Assembly: GCA_016432725.1 (NCBI GenBank)
Contig: JACJDG010000003.1
Span: forward strand, 5,114,001-5,178,000
Source: Streptomyces sp. DHE7-1
GTDB lineage: Bacteria; Actinomycetota; Actinomycetes; Streptomycetales; Streptomycetaceae
Direction of reading: 5' to 3'
Length of the DNA: 64,000 nt
Below the pieces are notes generated by a model. That model searched no databases and was not told where the DNA came from. It saw only the letters and a program-made list of their open reading frames with translations. A program made the translations under genes and the position numbers. Every line of letters starts with the position of its first letter. Position 1 is the stretch's first letter. This document shows, in pieces, positions 26,477 through 35,647 of the stretch.

Positions 26477-27561
26477 GTGCACGCTTTCTCACACGGCACC
26501 ACATCGACGACCTCGGTGGCGGTACCGCCGTCTCTCGCACTTCCGGTGATCGAGGACTCCTTTCCACGACAACTCCACCCGTATTGGCCGAAGCTCCAGG
26601 AGAAGACCCGGCAGTGGCTGCTCGAAAAGCGGCTGATGCCGGCGGACAAGGTGCGGGAATATGCCGACGGACTGTGCTACACCGACCTCATGGCGGGGTA
26701 CTACACCGACGCCCCGACGAGGTCCTGCAGGCCATCGCCGACTACAGCGCCTGGTTCTTCGTCTGGGACGACCGCCACGACCGTGACATCGTCCACGGGC
26801 GGGCCGCCGACTGGCGGCGCCTGCGCCGCCGGCTGCACGCGGCCCTCGACGCGCCCCGGCAGCACCTGGGCCATCCCGACCCGGTGGTCGCCGGGCTCGC
26901 GGACAGCGTGCTGCGGCTGTTCTCGTTCCTGCCGCACACCTGGAACCAGCGGTTCACCCGGCACTTCCACACGGTGATCGACGCCTACGACCGCGAGTTC
27001 CACAACCGCAGCCGGGCGTACGTCCCGCAGGTCGAGGAGTACCTCGCCCTGCGGCGGCTCACCTTCGCCCACTGGATATGGACGGACCTCCTGGAGCCGA
27101 GCGCCGGGCGTGAACTCCCGGACGCCGTCCGGAAAGACCCGGCCTATCGCCGCGCGGCACTGCTGAGTCAGGAATTCGCCGCCTGGTACAACGACCTCTG
27201 CTCACTGCCCAAGGAAATCGCGGGCGACGAGGTGCACAATCTCGGAATCAGTCTCGTCACGCACCAGGGGCTGACGCTCGAGGAAGCGGTCGAGGAAATC
27301 AGGCGACGCGTCGAGGAATGCATCGAAGAATTCATCGGAGCCGAACGCGAGGCGCTGCGGTTCGCAGACGAACTCGCCGACGACGGCACGGTGTCGGGAA
27401 AGGAACTCGGCGCCGCCGTCCGCGCCTGCGTCGGCAATATGCGGAACTGGTTCAGCTCCGTCTACTGGTTCCACCACGAGTCGGGCCGCTACATGGTCGA
27501 CAGCTGGGAGGACCGGGCCACACCCCCGTACGTCAACAACGAAGCGGCAGGTGAGAAATGA
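26477..27561 (+). CDS. cyc1: Epi-isozizaene synthase (class I sesquiterpene cyclase); frameshifted in this sequence
   Basis: With one base restored this is 361 aa, the length of the characterised S. coelicolor enzyme. It cyclises farnesyl diphosphate to epi-isozizaene, the albaflavenone precursor. GTG 26477 gives MHAFSHGTTSTTSVAVPPSL. The aspartate-rich metal motif is FVWDDRHDRDIVHG and the NSE motif is WYNDLCSLPKEIAGDEVHN; RNWFSSVYWFHHESGRY near the end is the typical C-terminal signature. The break is in CCCC at 26712-26715 (TDAP-DEVLQAIADY). The ATGA overlap with the P450 shows a tight two-gene operon. Confidence 0.95.
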
Positions 27562-28928
27562 CCGTCGAGTCCGTGAAGCCCCAGACAGCCGAGACGGCGG
27601 AACCGCGCGAGGCACCCCTGGCCGGCGGCGCCGTCCCGGTCCTCGGCCACGGCCTGAAGCTGGTCCGCGACCCGCTCGCCTTCATGTCCGGGCTGCGCGC
27701 GCACGGTGACGTGGTGCGTCTGAAGCTCGGCCCCAAGACGGTCTACGCCGTCACCACCCCCGAACTCACCGGCGCGCTCGCGCTCAGCACCGACTACCGG
27801 ATCGACGGGCCGCTGTGGGAGTCCCTGGAGGGCCTGCTCGGCAAGGAGGGCGTGGCCACCGCCAACGGCCCCCGGCACCGGCGCCAGCGGCGCACCATCC
27901 AGCCCGCGTTCCGGCTCGACGCGATCCCCGCGTACGGGCCGGTCATGGAGGAGGAGGCGCACGCGCTGACCGAGCGCTGGCGGCCCGGCGAGACCGTCGA
28001 CTGCACCTCGGAGTCCTTCCGGGTCGCGGTGCGTGTCGCGGCCCGCTGTCTGCTGCGCGGCGAGTACATGGACGAGCGTGCCGAGCGGCTGAGCGCCGAC
28101 CTCGCCACCGTGTTCCGCGGTATGTACCGCAGGATGGTCGTCCCGCTCGGACCGCTGTACCGGCTGCCGTTCCCGGCGAACCGTGAATTCAACCGGGCAT
28201 TGGCCGATTTGCATCTCCTGGTCGACGAGATCGTCGCCGAGCGGAGGGCATCTGGTCAAAAGCCGGACGATTTGCTGACGGCATTGCTGGAGGCGACGGA
28301 CGACAATGGTGAGCCCATCGGGGAACAGGAGATCCACGACCAGGTGGTGGCGATAGTCACCCCGGGCAGCGAAACGGTCGCCTCCACGATCATGTGGCTG
28401 CTCCAGGTGCTCGCGGAACATCCCGAACACGCGGAGAAGGTGCGTGCCGAGGTCGAATCCGTGACCGGCGGCCGGCCCGTCGGATTCGAGCACGTCCGCC
28501 GGCTCACGCACACCAACAATGTCGTCGTCGAGGCCATGCGGCTGCGGCCCGCCGTATGGATTCTGACGCGGCGCGCGATCTGCGACACCACGCTCGGCGG
28601 TTATCGCATTCCGGAGGGCGCGGACATCGTCTACAGCCCGTACGCCGTCCAGCGCGACGCCCGCTCCTACGGCGACCACCTCGGCTTCGACCCCGACCGC
28701 TGGCTGCCGGAGCGGGCCAAGGAGGTGCCCAAGTACGCCATGAGCCCCTTCAGCGTCGGCAACCGCAAGTGCCCCAGCGACCACTTCTCCATGGCCCAGC
28801 TGACCCTGATCACCGCGGCGATCTCGGCGAAGTACCGCTTCGAGCAGATCGGTGCGTCGGACGACACCACCCGGGTGGGCATCACGCTCCGGCCGCAGCG
28901 GCTGCTGCTGAAGCCGGTGCCCTGGTAG
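27558..28928 (+). CDS. Cytochrome P450, CYP170A-type albaflavenone monooxygenase
   Basis: Predicted 456 aa from ATG 27558. It oxidises epi-isozizaene in two steps to albaflavenone. P450 landmarks: I-helix IVTPGSETVASTIMW, K-helix EAMRLRP (ExxR), and the heme loop PFSVGNRKCPSDHFSMAQ with the cysteine ligand. CYP170A1 is known for a second, terpene-synthase activity using an aspartate-rich motif within its fold; the sequence here has LLEATDDNGEPIGEQE, so a DDxxE motif is kept in this region. Translationally coupled to the cyclase. Confidence 0.94.
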   Translation: MTVESVKPQTAETAEPREAPLAGGAVPVLGHGLKLVRDPLAFMSGLRAHGDVVRLKLGPKTVYAVTTPELTGALALSTDYRIDGPLWESLEGLLGKEGVATANGPRHRRQRRTIQPAFRLDAIPAYGPVMEEEAHALTERWRPGETVDCTSESFRVAVRVAARCLLRGEYMDERAERLSADLATVFRGMYRRMVVPLGPLYRLPFPANREFNRALADLHLLVDEIVAERRASGQKPDDLLTALLEATDDNGEPIGEQEIHDQVVAIVTPGSETVASTIMWLLQVLAEHPEHAEKVRAEVESVTGGRPVGFEHVRRLTHTNNVVVEAMRLRPAVWILTRRAICDTTLGGYRIPEGADIVYSPYAVQRDARSYGDHLGFDPDRWLPERAKEVPKYAMSPFSVGNRKCPSDHFSMAQLTLITAAISAKYRFEQIGASDDTTRVGITLRPQRLLLKPVPW

Positions 28929-28947
28929 GCCGCCGCCACCGGCGCGC

Positions 28948-29913
28948 TCAGGCGGCCTCGGGGCCGCGGAACGCGCGCCGGTAGGCGTTGGGGGTCGTGC
29001 CGAGGGCGCGGACGAACTGGTGGCGCAGCGCCGCCGCCGTACCGAAGCCGGTGCGGGAGGCGATCGCGTCCATGGTCTCGTCCGTGCCCTCCAGCAACTC
29101 CTGTGCCAGCAGCACCCGCTGGCGCAGCAGCCAGCGGTATGGGGTCGTCCCCGTCTCCTGCTGGAAGCGGCGGGCGAAGGTGCGCGGGGCCATGTGGGCG
29201 CGGGCGGCGAGCTGTTCGACGGTCACCTCCTGGCCGAGGTGCCCCTCCATCCACACCAGCACCTCGCCGACCGTGTCGCACGGAGTCTCGGGCAGCGGCC
29301 GCTCGATGTACTGCGCCTGTCCGCCGTCCCGGTGCGGCGGCACCACCATCCGCCGGGCGATCTTCTTCGCGACCTCCGGGCCCTGCTCCTTGCGCACGAG
29401 GTGCAGACAGGCGTCGATGCCGGCCGCGGTGCCGGCGGAGGTGATCACCGGGTCCTCGTCGACGTAGAGGACGTCCGGTTCGATGATCGCCCGGGGGTTG
29501 CGCAGGGCCAGCTCCCCCGCCTGCCGCCAGTGCACGCTGCACCGCCGGCCGTCGAGCAGTCCGGCGGCGCCGAGCACGAACACGCCCGAGCACACGCTGA
29601 GCACCCGGGTGCCCCGCTCCACCGCCCGCACGAGGGCGTCGAGCAGGGCGGGCGGGTACTCCCGGGTCACGTAGTCGCTCCCGGCCGGCACCGCGATCAG
29701 GTCGGCCTCCTCCAGCCGCTCCAGACCGTAGGGAGTCGACACGGTGAGCCCGCCGACATGGGTGCTCAGCGCCGGGCCCTCCGCCGAGACCACGGCGAAG
29801 TCGTACACCGGCAGGCCCTCGTCACTGCGGTCGATGCCGAACACCTCGCACACCACCCCCAGCTCGAAGGGGTGCACGCCGTCCAGCAGCACTGCCGCCA
29901 CGTTTCTCAGCAT
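28948..29913 (-). CDS. nrdS: GlxA-type AraC-family regulator, probable NrdS of the nrdABS operon
   Basis: Predicted 321 aa from ATG 29913 (MLRNVAAVLLDGVHPFELG). The N-terminal 180 residues are a DJ-1/PfpI-like domain with LSVCSGVFVLGAAGLLDG and the C-terminal 100 residues an AraC DNA-binding domain (VEQLAARAHMAPRTFARRFQ, then DAIASRTGFGTAAALRHQF). In Streptomyces an AraC-like gene named nrdS follows nrdAB and is transcribed with it; the position here, 260 nt downstream of nrdB on the same strand, fits. Its own regulatory target is unclear. Confidence 0.85.
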   Translation of the reverse strand: MLRNVAAVLLDGVHPFELGVVCEVFGIDRSDEGLPVYDFAVVSAEGPALSTHVGGLTVSTPYGLERLEEADLIAVPAGSDYVTREYPPALLDALVRAVERGTRVLSVCSGVFVLGAAGLLDGRRCSVHWRQAGELALRNPRAIIEPDVLYVDEDPVITSAGTAAGIDACLHLVRKEQGPEVAKKIARRMVVPPHRDGGQAQYIERPLPETPCDTVGEVLVWMEGHLGQEVTVEQLAARAHMAPRTFARRFQQETGTTPYRWLLRQRVLLAQELLEGTDETMDAIASRTGFGTAAALRHQFVRALGTTPNAYRRAFRGPEAA

Positions 29914-30005
29914 GCTGCCAGTGTGCCCCGAGGCTGGCAGTAAATCGAGGGTGTGCGGCAGTCCTGCCACTGTCGGTAAGGAGCATCCGGCGCGACAGTG
30001 GTGTC

Positions 30006-30260
30006 ATGACCGGAAACCAGATCGAAGGCCTGATCGGAATGCTCACCACCCTCGGCATCCTGGTCCTCCTGATCCTCCCGTCCGTCCTCGGCATCGCCCG
30101 CGACAGGCGAGTCGACCGACAGCTCAGGGAGGCTCAGGAGGCCCGGGGCGCGCAGGGCCGGGAGAAGGAGGTTCAGAAGTCCTCGTCCAGGTCGACCGTG
30201 CCCTCCACGGCCACCTGGTACGCCGACGGGCGGCGCTCGAAGAAGTTCGTCAGCTCCTGA
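30006..30260 (+). CDS. Small single-pass membrane protein, antisense to the nrdB 3' end
   Basis: Predicted 84 aa from ATG 30006: MTGNQIEGLIGMLTTLGILVLLILPSVLG splits into a short leader and one clear membrane helix, followed by a charged RDRRVDRQLREAQEARG coil. The last 88 nt overlap the convergent nrdB 3' end, so the C-terminal 25 residues are constrained by nrdB and may be non-functional. No strong ribosome site beyond CGGTAAGGAG about 18 nt upstream. Function unknown. Confidence 0.5.
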   Translation: MTGNQIEGLIGMLTTLGILVLLILPSVLGIARDRRVDRQLREAQEARGAQGREKEVQKSSSRSTVPSTATWYADGRRSKKFVSS

Positions 30261-31180
30261 ACGCCCTGCAGCTCCATGAAGGAGAAGGGGTTCTCCGAGC
30301 CGTACACCGGGGCGAAGCCCAGGCGCGTGAGGCGCTGGTCGGCGACGCACTCCAGGTACTGCCGCATCGACTCGGTGTTCATGCCCGGGAGGCCGTCACC
30401 GCACAGGTCGCGCGCGAACTGCAGCTCGGCCTCGACGGCCTCCCGCAGCATGTCCGTGACCTGCCCGCGCAGCTCGTCGTCGAACAGGTCCGGCTCCTCC
30501 TTGCGGACGGTGTCGACCACGTCGAAGGCGAACGACATGTGCATCGTCTCGTCGCGGAACACCCAGTTGGTCCCGGTGGCCAGACCGTGCAGCAGACCCC
30601 GGCTGCGGAACCAGTAGACGTACGCGAACGCGCCGTAGAAGAACAGGCCCTCGATGCACGCGGCGAAGCAGATCAGGTTCAGCAGGAAGCGGCGGCGGTC
30701 GGCCCTGGACTCCAGCCGGTCCAGCTTCTCGACCTCGTTGATCCACTTGAAGCAGAACCCGGCCTTCTCCCGGATGGAGGGGATGTTCTCCACCGCCGCG
30801 AAGGCCGCGGCCCGGTCGTCCGGATCGGGCAGGTAGGTGTCCAGCAGCGTCAGGTAGAACTGGACGTGCACGGCCTCCTCGAAGAGCTGGCGGCTCAGGT
30901 AGAGCCGGGCCTCGGGGGAGTTGATGTGCTTGTAGAGCGTCAGCACCAGGTTGTTCGCGACGATCGAGTCGCCCGTCGCGAAGAAGGCGACCAGACGGCC
31001 GATCAGATGCTGCTCGGCCGGCGTCAGCTTCGCGAGGTCGGCGACGTCCGAGTGGAGGTCGACCTCCTCGACGGTCCAGGTGTTCTTGATGGCGTCCCGG
31101 TAGCGCTCGTAGAAGTCCGGGTAGCGCATCGGGCGGAGAGTCAGCTCGAAGCCGGGGTCGAGCAGGTTCTTGGCGGTCAT
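30173..31180 (-). CDS. nrdB: Class Ia ribonucleotide reductase beta (radical) subunit
   Basis: Predicted 335 aa from ATG 31180 (MTAKNLLDPGFELTLRP); the frame is also open back to ATG 31237, which overlaps the nrdA TAA as TAATG and has a GGAGG between the two starts, so a slightly longer form is possible. The ferritin-like di-metal ligands are recognisable in FFATGDSIVANNL, QLFEEAVHVQFY and VFRDETMHMSFAF. It holds the radical cofactor and pairs with NrdA for dNTP synthesis. The C-terminus VEGTVDLDEDF is the peptide that docks to the large subunit. Second gene of nrdABS. Confidence 0.95.
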   Translation of the reverse strand: MTAKNLLDPGFELTLRPMRYPDFYERYRDAIKNTWTVEEVDLHSDVADLAKLTPAEQHLIGRLVAFFATGDSIVANNLVLTLYKHINSPEARLYLSRQLFEEAVHVQFYLTLLDTYLPDPDDRAAAFAAVENIPSIREKAGFCFKWINEVEKLDRLESRADRRRFLLNLICFAACIEGLFFYGAFAYVYWFRSRGLLHGLATGTNWVFRDETMHMSFAFDVVDTVRKEEPDLFDDELRGQVTDMLREAVEAELQFARDLCGDGLPGMNTESMRQYLECVADQRLTRLGFAPVYGSENPFSFMELQGVQELTNFFERRPSAYQVAVEGTVDLDEDF

Positions 31181-31236
31181 GTCTGTCGGCGCGGAGCGCC
31201 GTCCTCCAGGGGTGGTGGTCGGGCGACGGGCGGGCA

Positions 31237-33621
31237 TTACTGGCAGGCTTCGCAGGACTCGGGGTTCTCAAGGGAGCAGGCGACCGCGTCGGGGTCGGCG
31301 ACCTGCTGCACGGGGACGGTGGCGCGGGTCTGCGCCCGGGCGGCGCGGGCGATCCTCGTCGCGGGGCGGGAGCGCAGGTAGTACGTCGTCTTCAGGCCCG
31401 ACTTCCAGGCGTACGCGTACATCGAGGAGAGCTTGCCGATGGTCGGCGTCTCCAGGAACAGGTTCAGCGACTGCGCCTGGTCGAGGAACGGGGTCCGGGC
31501 CGCCGCCATGTCGATCAGACCGCGCTGCGGGATCTCCCACGCCGTGCGGTACAGGGCGCGTACGTCCGCCGGGATCCAGGCGAACTCCTGCACCGAGCCG
31601 TTCGAGTCGCGCAGCGCCTCACGGGTGCGGGCGTCCCACACGCCCAGCTCCTTCAGGTCCTTCACCAGGTAGGAGTTGACCTGAAGGAACTCACCGGACA
31701 GCGTCTCGCGCTTGAACAGGTTGGACACCTGCGGCTCGATGCACTCGTACACGCCCGCGATGGACGCGATGGTGGCCGTGGGAGCGATCGCCAGGAGCAG
31801 CGAGTTGCGCATGCCGACCTCGGCGATCCGCGCGCGCAGGGCCGCCCAGCGCTCCGGCCAGGTGAACTCCACGCCGTAGTGGTCGGGGTGCAGGACACCC
31901 TGCGCGGTACGGGTCTTCCGCCAGGCCGGCAGCGGGCCGTTGCGCTCGGCGAGGTCCGCGGACGCCTCGTAGGCGGCGAGCATGATCCGCTCGGCGATCC
32001 GCGAGGACAGGGCCCTGGCCTCGGGGGAGTCGAAGGGCAGCCGCAGCTTGAAGAACACGTCCTGCAGGCCCATCGCGCCCAGGCCCACCGGACGCCAGTT
32101 GGCGTTCGACCGGCCCGCCTGCTCGGTCGGGTAGAAGTTGATGTCGACCACGCGGTCGAGGAAGGTGACGGCCGTGCGGACGGTGTCGTCGAGCCGCTCC
32201 CAGTCGAGGTCGCCGGCCGCCGTGTCCACGAAGGCGCCGAGGTTGACCGACCCCAGGTTGCAGACCGCGGTCTCGCCGTCGTCGGTGACCTCAAGGATCT
32301 CGGTGCACAGGTTGGAGGAGTGCACGACGTGGCCCGGGGTCGCCGTCTGGTTGGCGGTGCGGTTGGCCGCGTCCTTGAAGGTCATCCAGCCGTTGCCGGT
32401 CTGCGCGAGGGTGCGCATCATGCGGCCGTACAGGTCCCGGGCGGCCATCGTCTTCTTCGCGAGCCCGGCGGCCTCCGCCCGGCGGTACGCGGCGTCGAAC
32501 TCCTCGCCCCACAGGTCCACCAGCTCCGGCACGTCCGCCGGGGAGAACAGCGACCACCGCTCGTCGGCGTCGACCCGGCGCATGAACTCGTCCGGGATCC
32601 AGTGCGCGAGGTTCAGGTTGTGCGTCCGGCGGGCGTCCTCACCGGTGTTGTCGCGCAGCTCCAGGAACTCCTCGATGTCGGAGTGCCAGGTCTCCAGGTA
32701 CACCGCGGCGGCGCCCTTGCGCCGTCCGCCCTGGTTCACCGCGGCCACCGAGGCGTCCAGCGTCTTCAGGAACGGCACGATGCCGTTGGAGTGCCCGTTG
32801 GTGCCCCGGATCAGCGAACCGCGGCTGCGGATGCGGGAGTAGGACAGACCGATGCCGCCGGCGTGCTTGGAGAGGCGGGCGACCTGGTGGTACCGGTCGT
32901 AGATGGAGTCCAGCTCGTCCAGCGGGGAGTCGAGGAGGTAGCAGGACGACATCTGCGGGTGCCGGGTGCCGGAGTTGAAGAGGGTGGGGGAGGAGGGCAG
33001 GTAGTCCAGGCGGCTCATCAGCCCGTAGAGCGCCGCGACTTCGTCCACGGAGCGGGCGGTGTCGTCCTCGGCCAGTCCGGCGGCGACGCGCAGCATGAAG
33101 TGCTGGGGCGTCTCGGTCACCCGCCGGGTGATGGGGTGGCGGAGCAGGTAGCGGCTGTGCAGCGTGCGCAGGCCGAAGTAGCCGAAGCGGTCGTCGGCCG
33201 CCGTGTCGACCAGCGCGTCGAGCCGTTCGGCGTGCAGCCGTACGAACTCCGCGGTGCGGTCGGCGATGAGGCCCTCGCGGTGGCCCACGGCGACGGACCC
33301 GGTGAAGGACGTGACGCCCTGGGAGGCGGCCTCGGCGCGGATGGAGACGGTCAGCAGCCGGGCGGCCAGCCGGGAGTAGGCGGGGTCCTCGGAGATCAGT
33401 CCCGCGGCCGCCTCCGTGGCCAGTTCGCGCAACTCCGCCTCGTCGGCCCGGGCGGACCGGCCCCGCAGGGCGGCCGCGGCGACCCGGCCGGGGTCGGCGT
33501 CGGGGAGGTCGGCGGTCAGCTCGGTCAGGGTCCGCAGCAACGCGGTACCGGGACCGTCGGTCTCCACCGGGGCTCCGCTCGCCGGGGTGGCTGAAGCCGG
33601 GTCGGCTGGCGCGATGGTCAC
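31237..33621 (-). CDS. nrdA: Class Ia ribonucleotide reductase alpha (catalytic) subunit
   Basis: Predicted 794 aa from GTG 33621 (VTIAPADPASATPAS) with GAGGGAGAG upstream. Open frame extends further but into the riboswitch. It reduces ribonucleoside diphosphates. Active-site segments are SSPTLFNSGTRHPQMSSCYLL (first redox cysteine), HSSNLCTEILEVT (NxCxE catalytic core) and TVCNLGSVN-like AVCNLGSVNLGAF; the C-terminal shuttle pair is ENPESCEACQ. No ATP-cone of typical length is visible at the N-terminus. Expression should fall when adenosylcobalamin is present, because the leader carries a B12 riboswitch, leaving the B12-dependent class II enzyme to work. Confidence 0.95.
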   Translation of the reverse strand: MTIAPADPASATPASGAPVETDGPGTALLRTLTELTADLPDADPGRVAAAALRGRSARADEAELRELATEAAAGLISEDPAYSRLAARLLTVSIRAEAASQGVTSFTGSVAVGHREGLIADRTAEFVRLHAERLDALVDTAADDRFGYFGLRTLHSRYLLRHPITRRVTETPQHFMLRVAAGLAEDDTARSVDEVAALYGLMSRLDYLPSSPTLFNSGTRHPQMSSCYLLDSPLDELDSIYDRYHQVARLSKHAGGIGLSYSRIRSRGSLIRGTNGHSNGIVPFLKTLDASVAAVNQGGRRKGAAAVYLETWHSDIEEFLELRDNTGEDARRTHNLNLAHWIPDEFMRRVDADERWSLFSPADVPELVDLWGEEFDAAYRRAEAAGLAKKTMAARDLYGRMMRTLAQTGNGWMTFKDAANRTANQTATPGHVVHSSNLCTEILEVTDDGETAVCNLGSVNLGAFVDTAAGDLDWERLDDTVRTAVTFLDRVVDINFYPTEQAGRSNANWRPVGLGAMGLQDVFFKLRLPFDSPEARALSSRIAERIMLAAYEASADLAERNGPLPAWRKTRTAQGVLHPDHYGVEFTWPERWAALRARIAEVGMRNSLLLAIAPTATIASIAGVYECIEPQVSNLFKRETLSGEFLQVNSYLVKDLKELGVWDARTREALRDSNGSVQEFAWIPADVRALYRTAWEIPQRGLIDMAAARTPFLDQAQSLNLFLETPTIGKLSSMYAYAWKSGLKTTYYLRSRPATRIARAARAQTRATVPVQQVADPDAVACSLENPESCEACQ

Positions 33622-33744
33622 GTGGGGCTCTCCCTCGCTCGGCACGGGGCCTTGCGGAGGGCAGGGGGCGGCACGAGCGCACACGGCGTCGCGTCCCCGG
33701 CCCATTCCACGAGGCCCGGACGTCGATGAGCACCCGGACCGGGA

Positions 33745-33866
33745 CGGCCGGGCGCGCGCTGCCGGCAGGTCCTCGGACTTGAACAGGCGTGCGGAAGCAC
33801 GCAAGTACACCGTTGCGGGACAGTTCCGGATTCGCACCGGATTCCCCTGCGGCGACAGCGAGCATG
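33745..33866 (-). ncRNA. Cobalamin riboswitch in the nrdABS leader
   Basis: Read on the minus strand, the leader has the ordered cobalamin-aptamer elements: GGGGAATCCGGTGCG then AATCCGGAACTGTCCCGC, the core CCGCAACGGTGTA, a hairpin GCGTGCTTCCGCACGC, and AGTCCGAGGACCTGCCGGC. The aptamer ends about 120 nt before the nrdA start. The boundaries given are approximate. Established knowledge: in S. coelicolor the nrdABS operon is turned off by B12 through such an element. Confidence 0.9.
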
Positions 33867-33913
33867 AGCATACATCTAGTGCCGGGCTGTCGTGTCACCC
33901 CCACATGTTGTGC
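33867..33913 (-). promoter_or_regulatory. Two probable NrdR boxes in the nrdA promoter
   Basis: On the minus strand, GCACAACATGTGGGGG (33898-33913) and GCACTAGATGTATGCT (33867-33882) both resemble the NrdR consensus acaCwAtATaTwGtgt. Their centres are 31 bp apart, three helical turns, as in known tandem NrdR sites. They lie just upstream of the riboswitch, where the promoter must be. Confidence 0.65.
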
Positions 33914-33957
33914 CTGTTGCGTGTTGCGGCGGCTCCGCAGGGTCAACTCGCAGCACA

Positions 33958-33992
33958 GCGGGCCGCCGAGCGTCGTGCCCTCGGCGGCCCGC
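33958..33992. terminator. Hairpin terminator downstream of the permease gene
   Basis: GCGGGCCGCCGAG (33958-33970) pairs perfectly with CTCGGCGGCCCGC (33980-33992) around a 9-nt loop, 27 nt beyond the permease stop on the minus strand. The 397-nt gap 33622-34018 thus holds the nrdA leader, riboswitch, NrdR boxes and this terminator. Confidence 0.85.
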
Positions 33993-34018
33993 TGCGGGGT
34001 GGTGCGTGTCCGGTCGCG

Positions 34019-35647
34019 CTAGTGGGCGCTTCCCGCGGTGGCGGGCGGGAGTTCCACCGCGACCCCGGGGTCGCCGGCGTCCGCCGTGTAGTCCTCCGGC
34101 CTGGTCTCGTCGAGGCCCTCCGGGGCCTTCACGGCCTTCAGGACGACGGTGAGCACCACGGTGACCACGACGTTGAGCACGAACGCGGTGAGACCGATGT
34201 AGCCGATCTCGCCGATCCCCGGGATCTCCTTCGCGGAACCGCCGAAGTGCTTCTGGGTCGGCGAGGCCACCCCGTACGCGGCGAGCGTGCCGTACACCAT
34301 GCCGACCGCCCAGCCCGCGAGCAGCGCCCAGCGGTGGAACCAGCGGGTGAACAGGCCGCCGACCAGGGCCGGGAAGGTCTGCAGGATCCAGATGCCGCCC
34401 AGCAGCTGGAAGTTGATGGCGACCGTCTTGTCCATCGTCAGGACGAAGACCAGCGCGCCCACCTTCACCAGCAGCGACACGATCTTGGAGACACGGGTCT
34501 CCTCCTTCGGCGTGGCGTCCGGCTTGATGAAGTCCTTGTAGATGTTGCGCGTGAACAGGTTCGCCGCCGCGATGGACATGATGGCCGCGGGCACCAGCGC
34601 GCCGATGCCGATCGCCGCGAAGGCCACACCCGCGAACCAGTCCGGGAACATGTTCTCGAAGAGCTGCGGGATCGCCAGCTGGCCGTTGGTGACCTTCACC
34701 CCGGCCGCGATCGCCATGAAGCCGAGCAGGGCCAGCAGACCCAGCATCAGCGAGTACAGCGGCAGGAGCGTGGTGTTGCGGCGGATCACCTCACGGCTCC
34801 TGGACGACAGGGTCGCGGTGATCGAGTGCGGGTACATGAACAGGGCGAGCGCGGAACCGAGCGCCAGGGTGGCGTACGTCCACTGGCCCGCCTCCGGCGG
34901 TGCGAGCGCGCCGCGCGGCTTGCCGGTCGCCGGGTTCACCTGGCCGAAGGCGTCGCCCGCCTTGGCGAAGACGTCGTCGAACCCGCCCAGCTTGATCGGG
35001 ATGTAGATGATCGCCACCGCGATGACGATGTAGATCAGCGTGTCCTTCACGAACGCGATCAGGGCGGGGGCCCGCAGACCGGACGAGTAGGTGTACGCGG
35101 CCAGCACGCCGAAGGCGATCAGCAGCGGCAGGTCCTTCACGAACCAGTTGGTGTTCTCGCCGCCGCCGACGCCCATCACGTCCAGCACCGCCTGGATGCC
35201 GACGAGCTGGAGCGCGATGTACGGCATCGTCGCGAGGATGCCGGTGACCGCCACGGCCAGCGACAGGCCCTTGGAGCCGAACCGGCCGCGCACGAAGTCC
35301 GAGGTGGTGACGTAGCCGTGGCGGTGCGAGACGGACCAGAGGCGGGGCAGGAACGTGAAGATCAGCGGGTAGACGAGGATCGTGTACGGGACCGCGAAGA
35401 AGCCGGCCGCGCCCGCCGCGTAGATCGCCGCCGGTACGGCGACGAAGGTGTAGGCCGTGTACAGGTCGCCGCCGAGCAGGAACCACGTGATCCAGGTGCC
35501 GAACGACCGTCCGCCCAGGCCCCATTCGTCCAGGGAGTGCTCGTTGTCCGCCTTGCGCCAGCGCGCGGCCATGAAGCCCATGACCGTGACGGCCAGGAAG
35601 AAGAAGATGAAGACGCCGAGAGCGACGCCGTTGACGCCGTCCTTCAC
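34019..35647 (-). CDS. mctP: Sodium:solute symporter, monocarboxylate permease MctP-like
   Basis: Predicted 542 aa from ATG 35647. Thirteen or so transmembrane helices of the SSS family (TC 2.A.21) are visible, starting VNGVALGVFIFFFLAVTVMGF; the family Na+-site region is FGTWITWFLLGGDLYTAYTFV. Similarity to the MctP branch (uptake of lactate, pyruvate, acetate, propionate) plus the adjacent DUF3311 partner gene supports that role. Tail after residue 510 is acidic and soluble. Overlaps its partner by 4 nt. Confidence 0.88.
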   Translation of the reverse strand: MKDGVNGVALGVFIFFFLAVTVMGFMAARWRKADNEHSLDEWGLGGRSFGTWITWFLLGGDLYTAYTFVAVPAAIYAAGAAGFFAVPYTILVYPLIFTFLPRLWSVSHRHGYVTTSDFVRGRFGSKGLSLAVAVTGILATMPYIALQLVGIQAVLDVMGVGGGENTNWFVKDLPLLIAFGVLAAYTYSSGLRAPALIAFVKDTLIYIVIAVAIIYIPIKLGGFDDVFAKAGDAFGQVNPATGKPRGALAPPEAGQWTYATLALGSALALFMYPHSITATLSSRSREVIRRNTTLLPLYSLMLGLLALLGFMAIAAGVKVTNGQLAIPQLFENMFPDWFAGVAFAAIGIGALVPAAIMSIAAANLFTRNIYKDFIKPDATPKEETRVSKIVSLLVKVGALVFVLTMDKTVAINFQLLGGIWILQTFPALVGGLFTRWFHRWALLAGWAVGMVYGTLAAYGVASPTQKHFGGSAKEIPGIGEIGYIGLTAFVLNVVVTVVLTVVLKAVKAPEGLDETRPEDYTADAGDPGVAVELPPATAGSAH

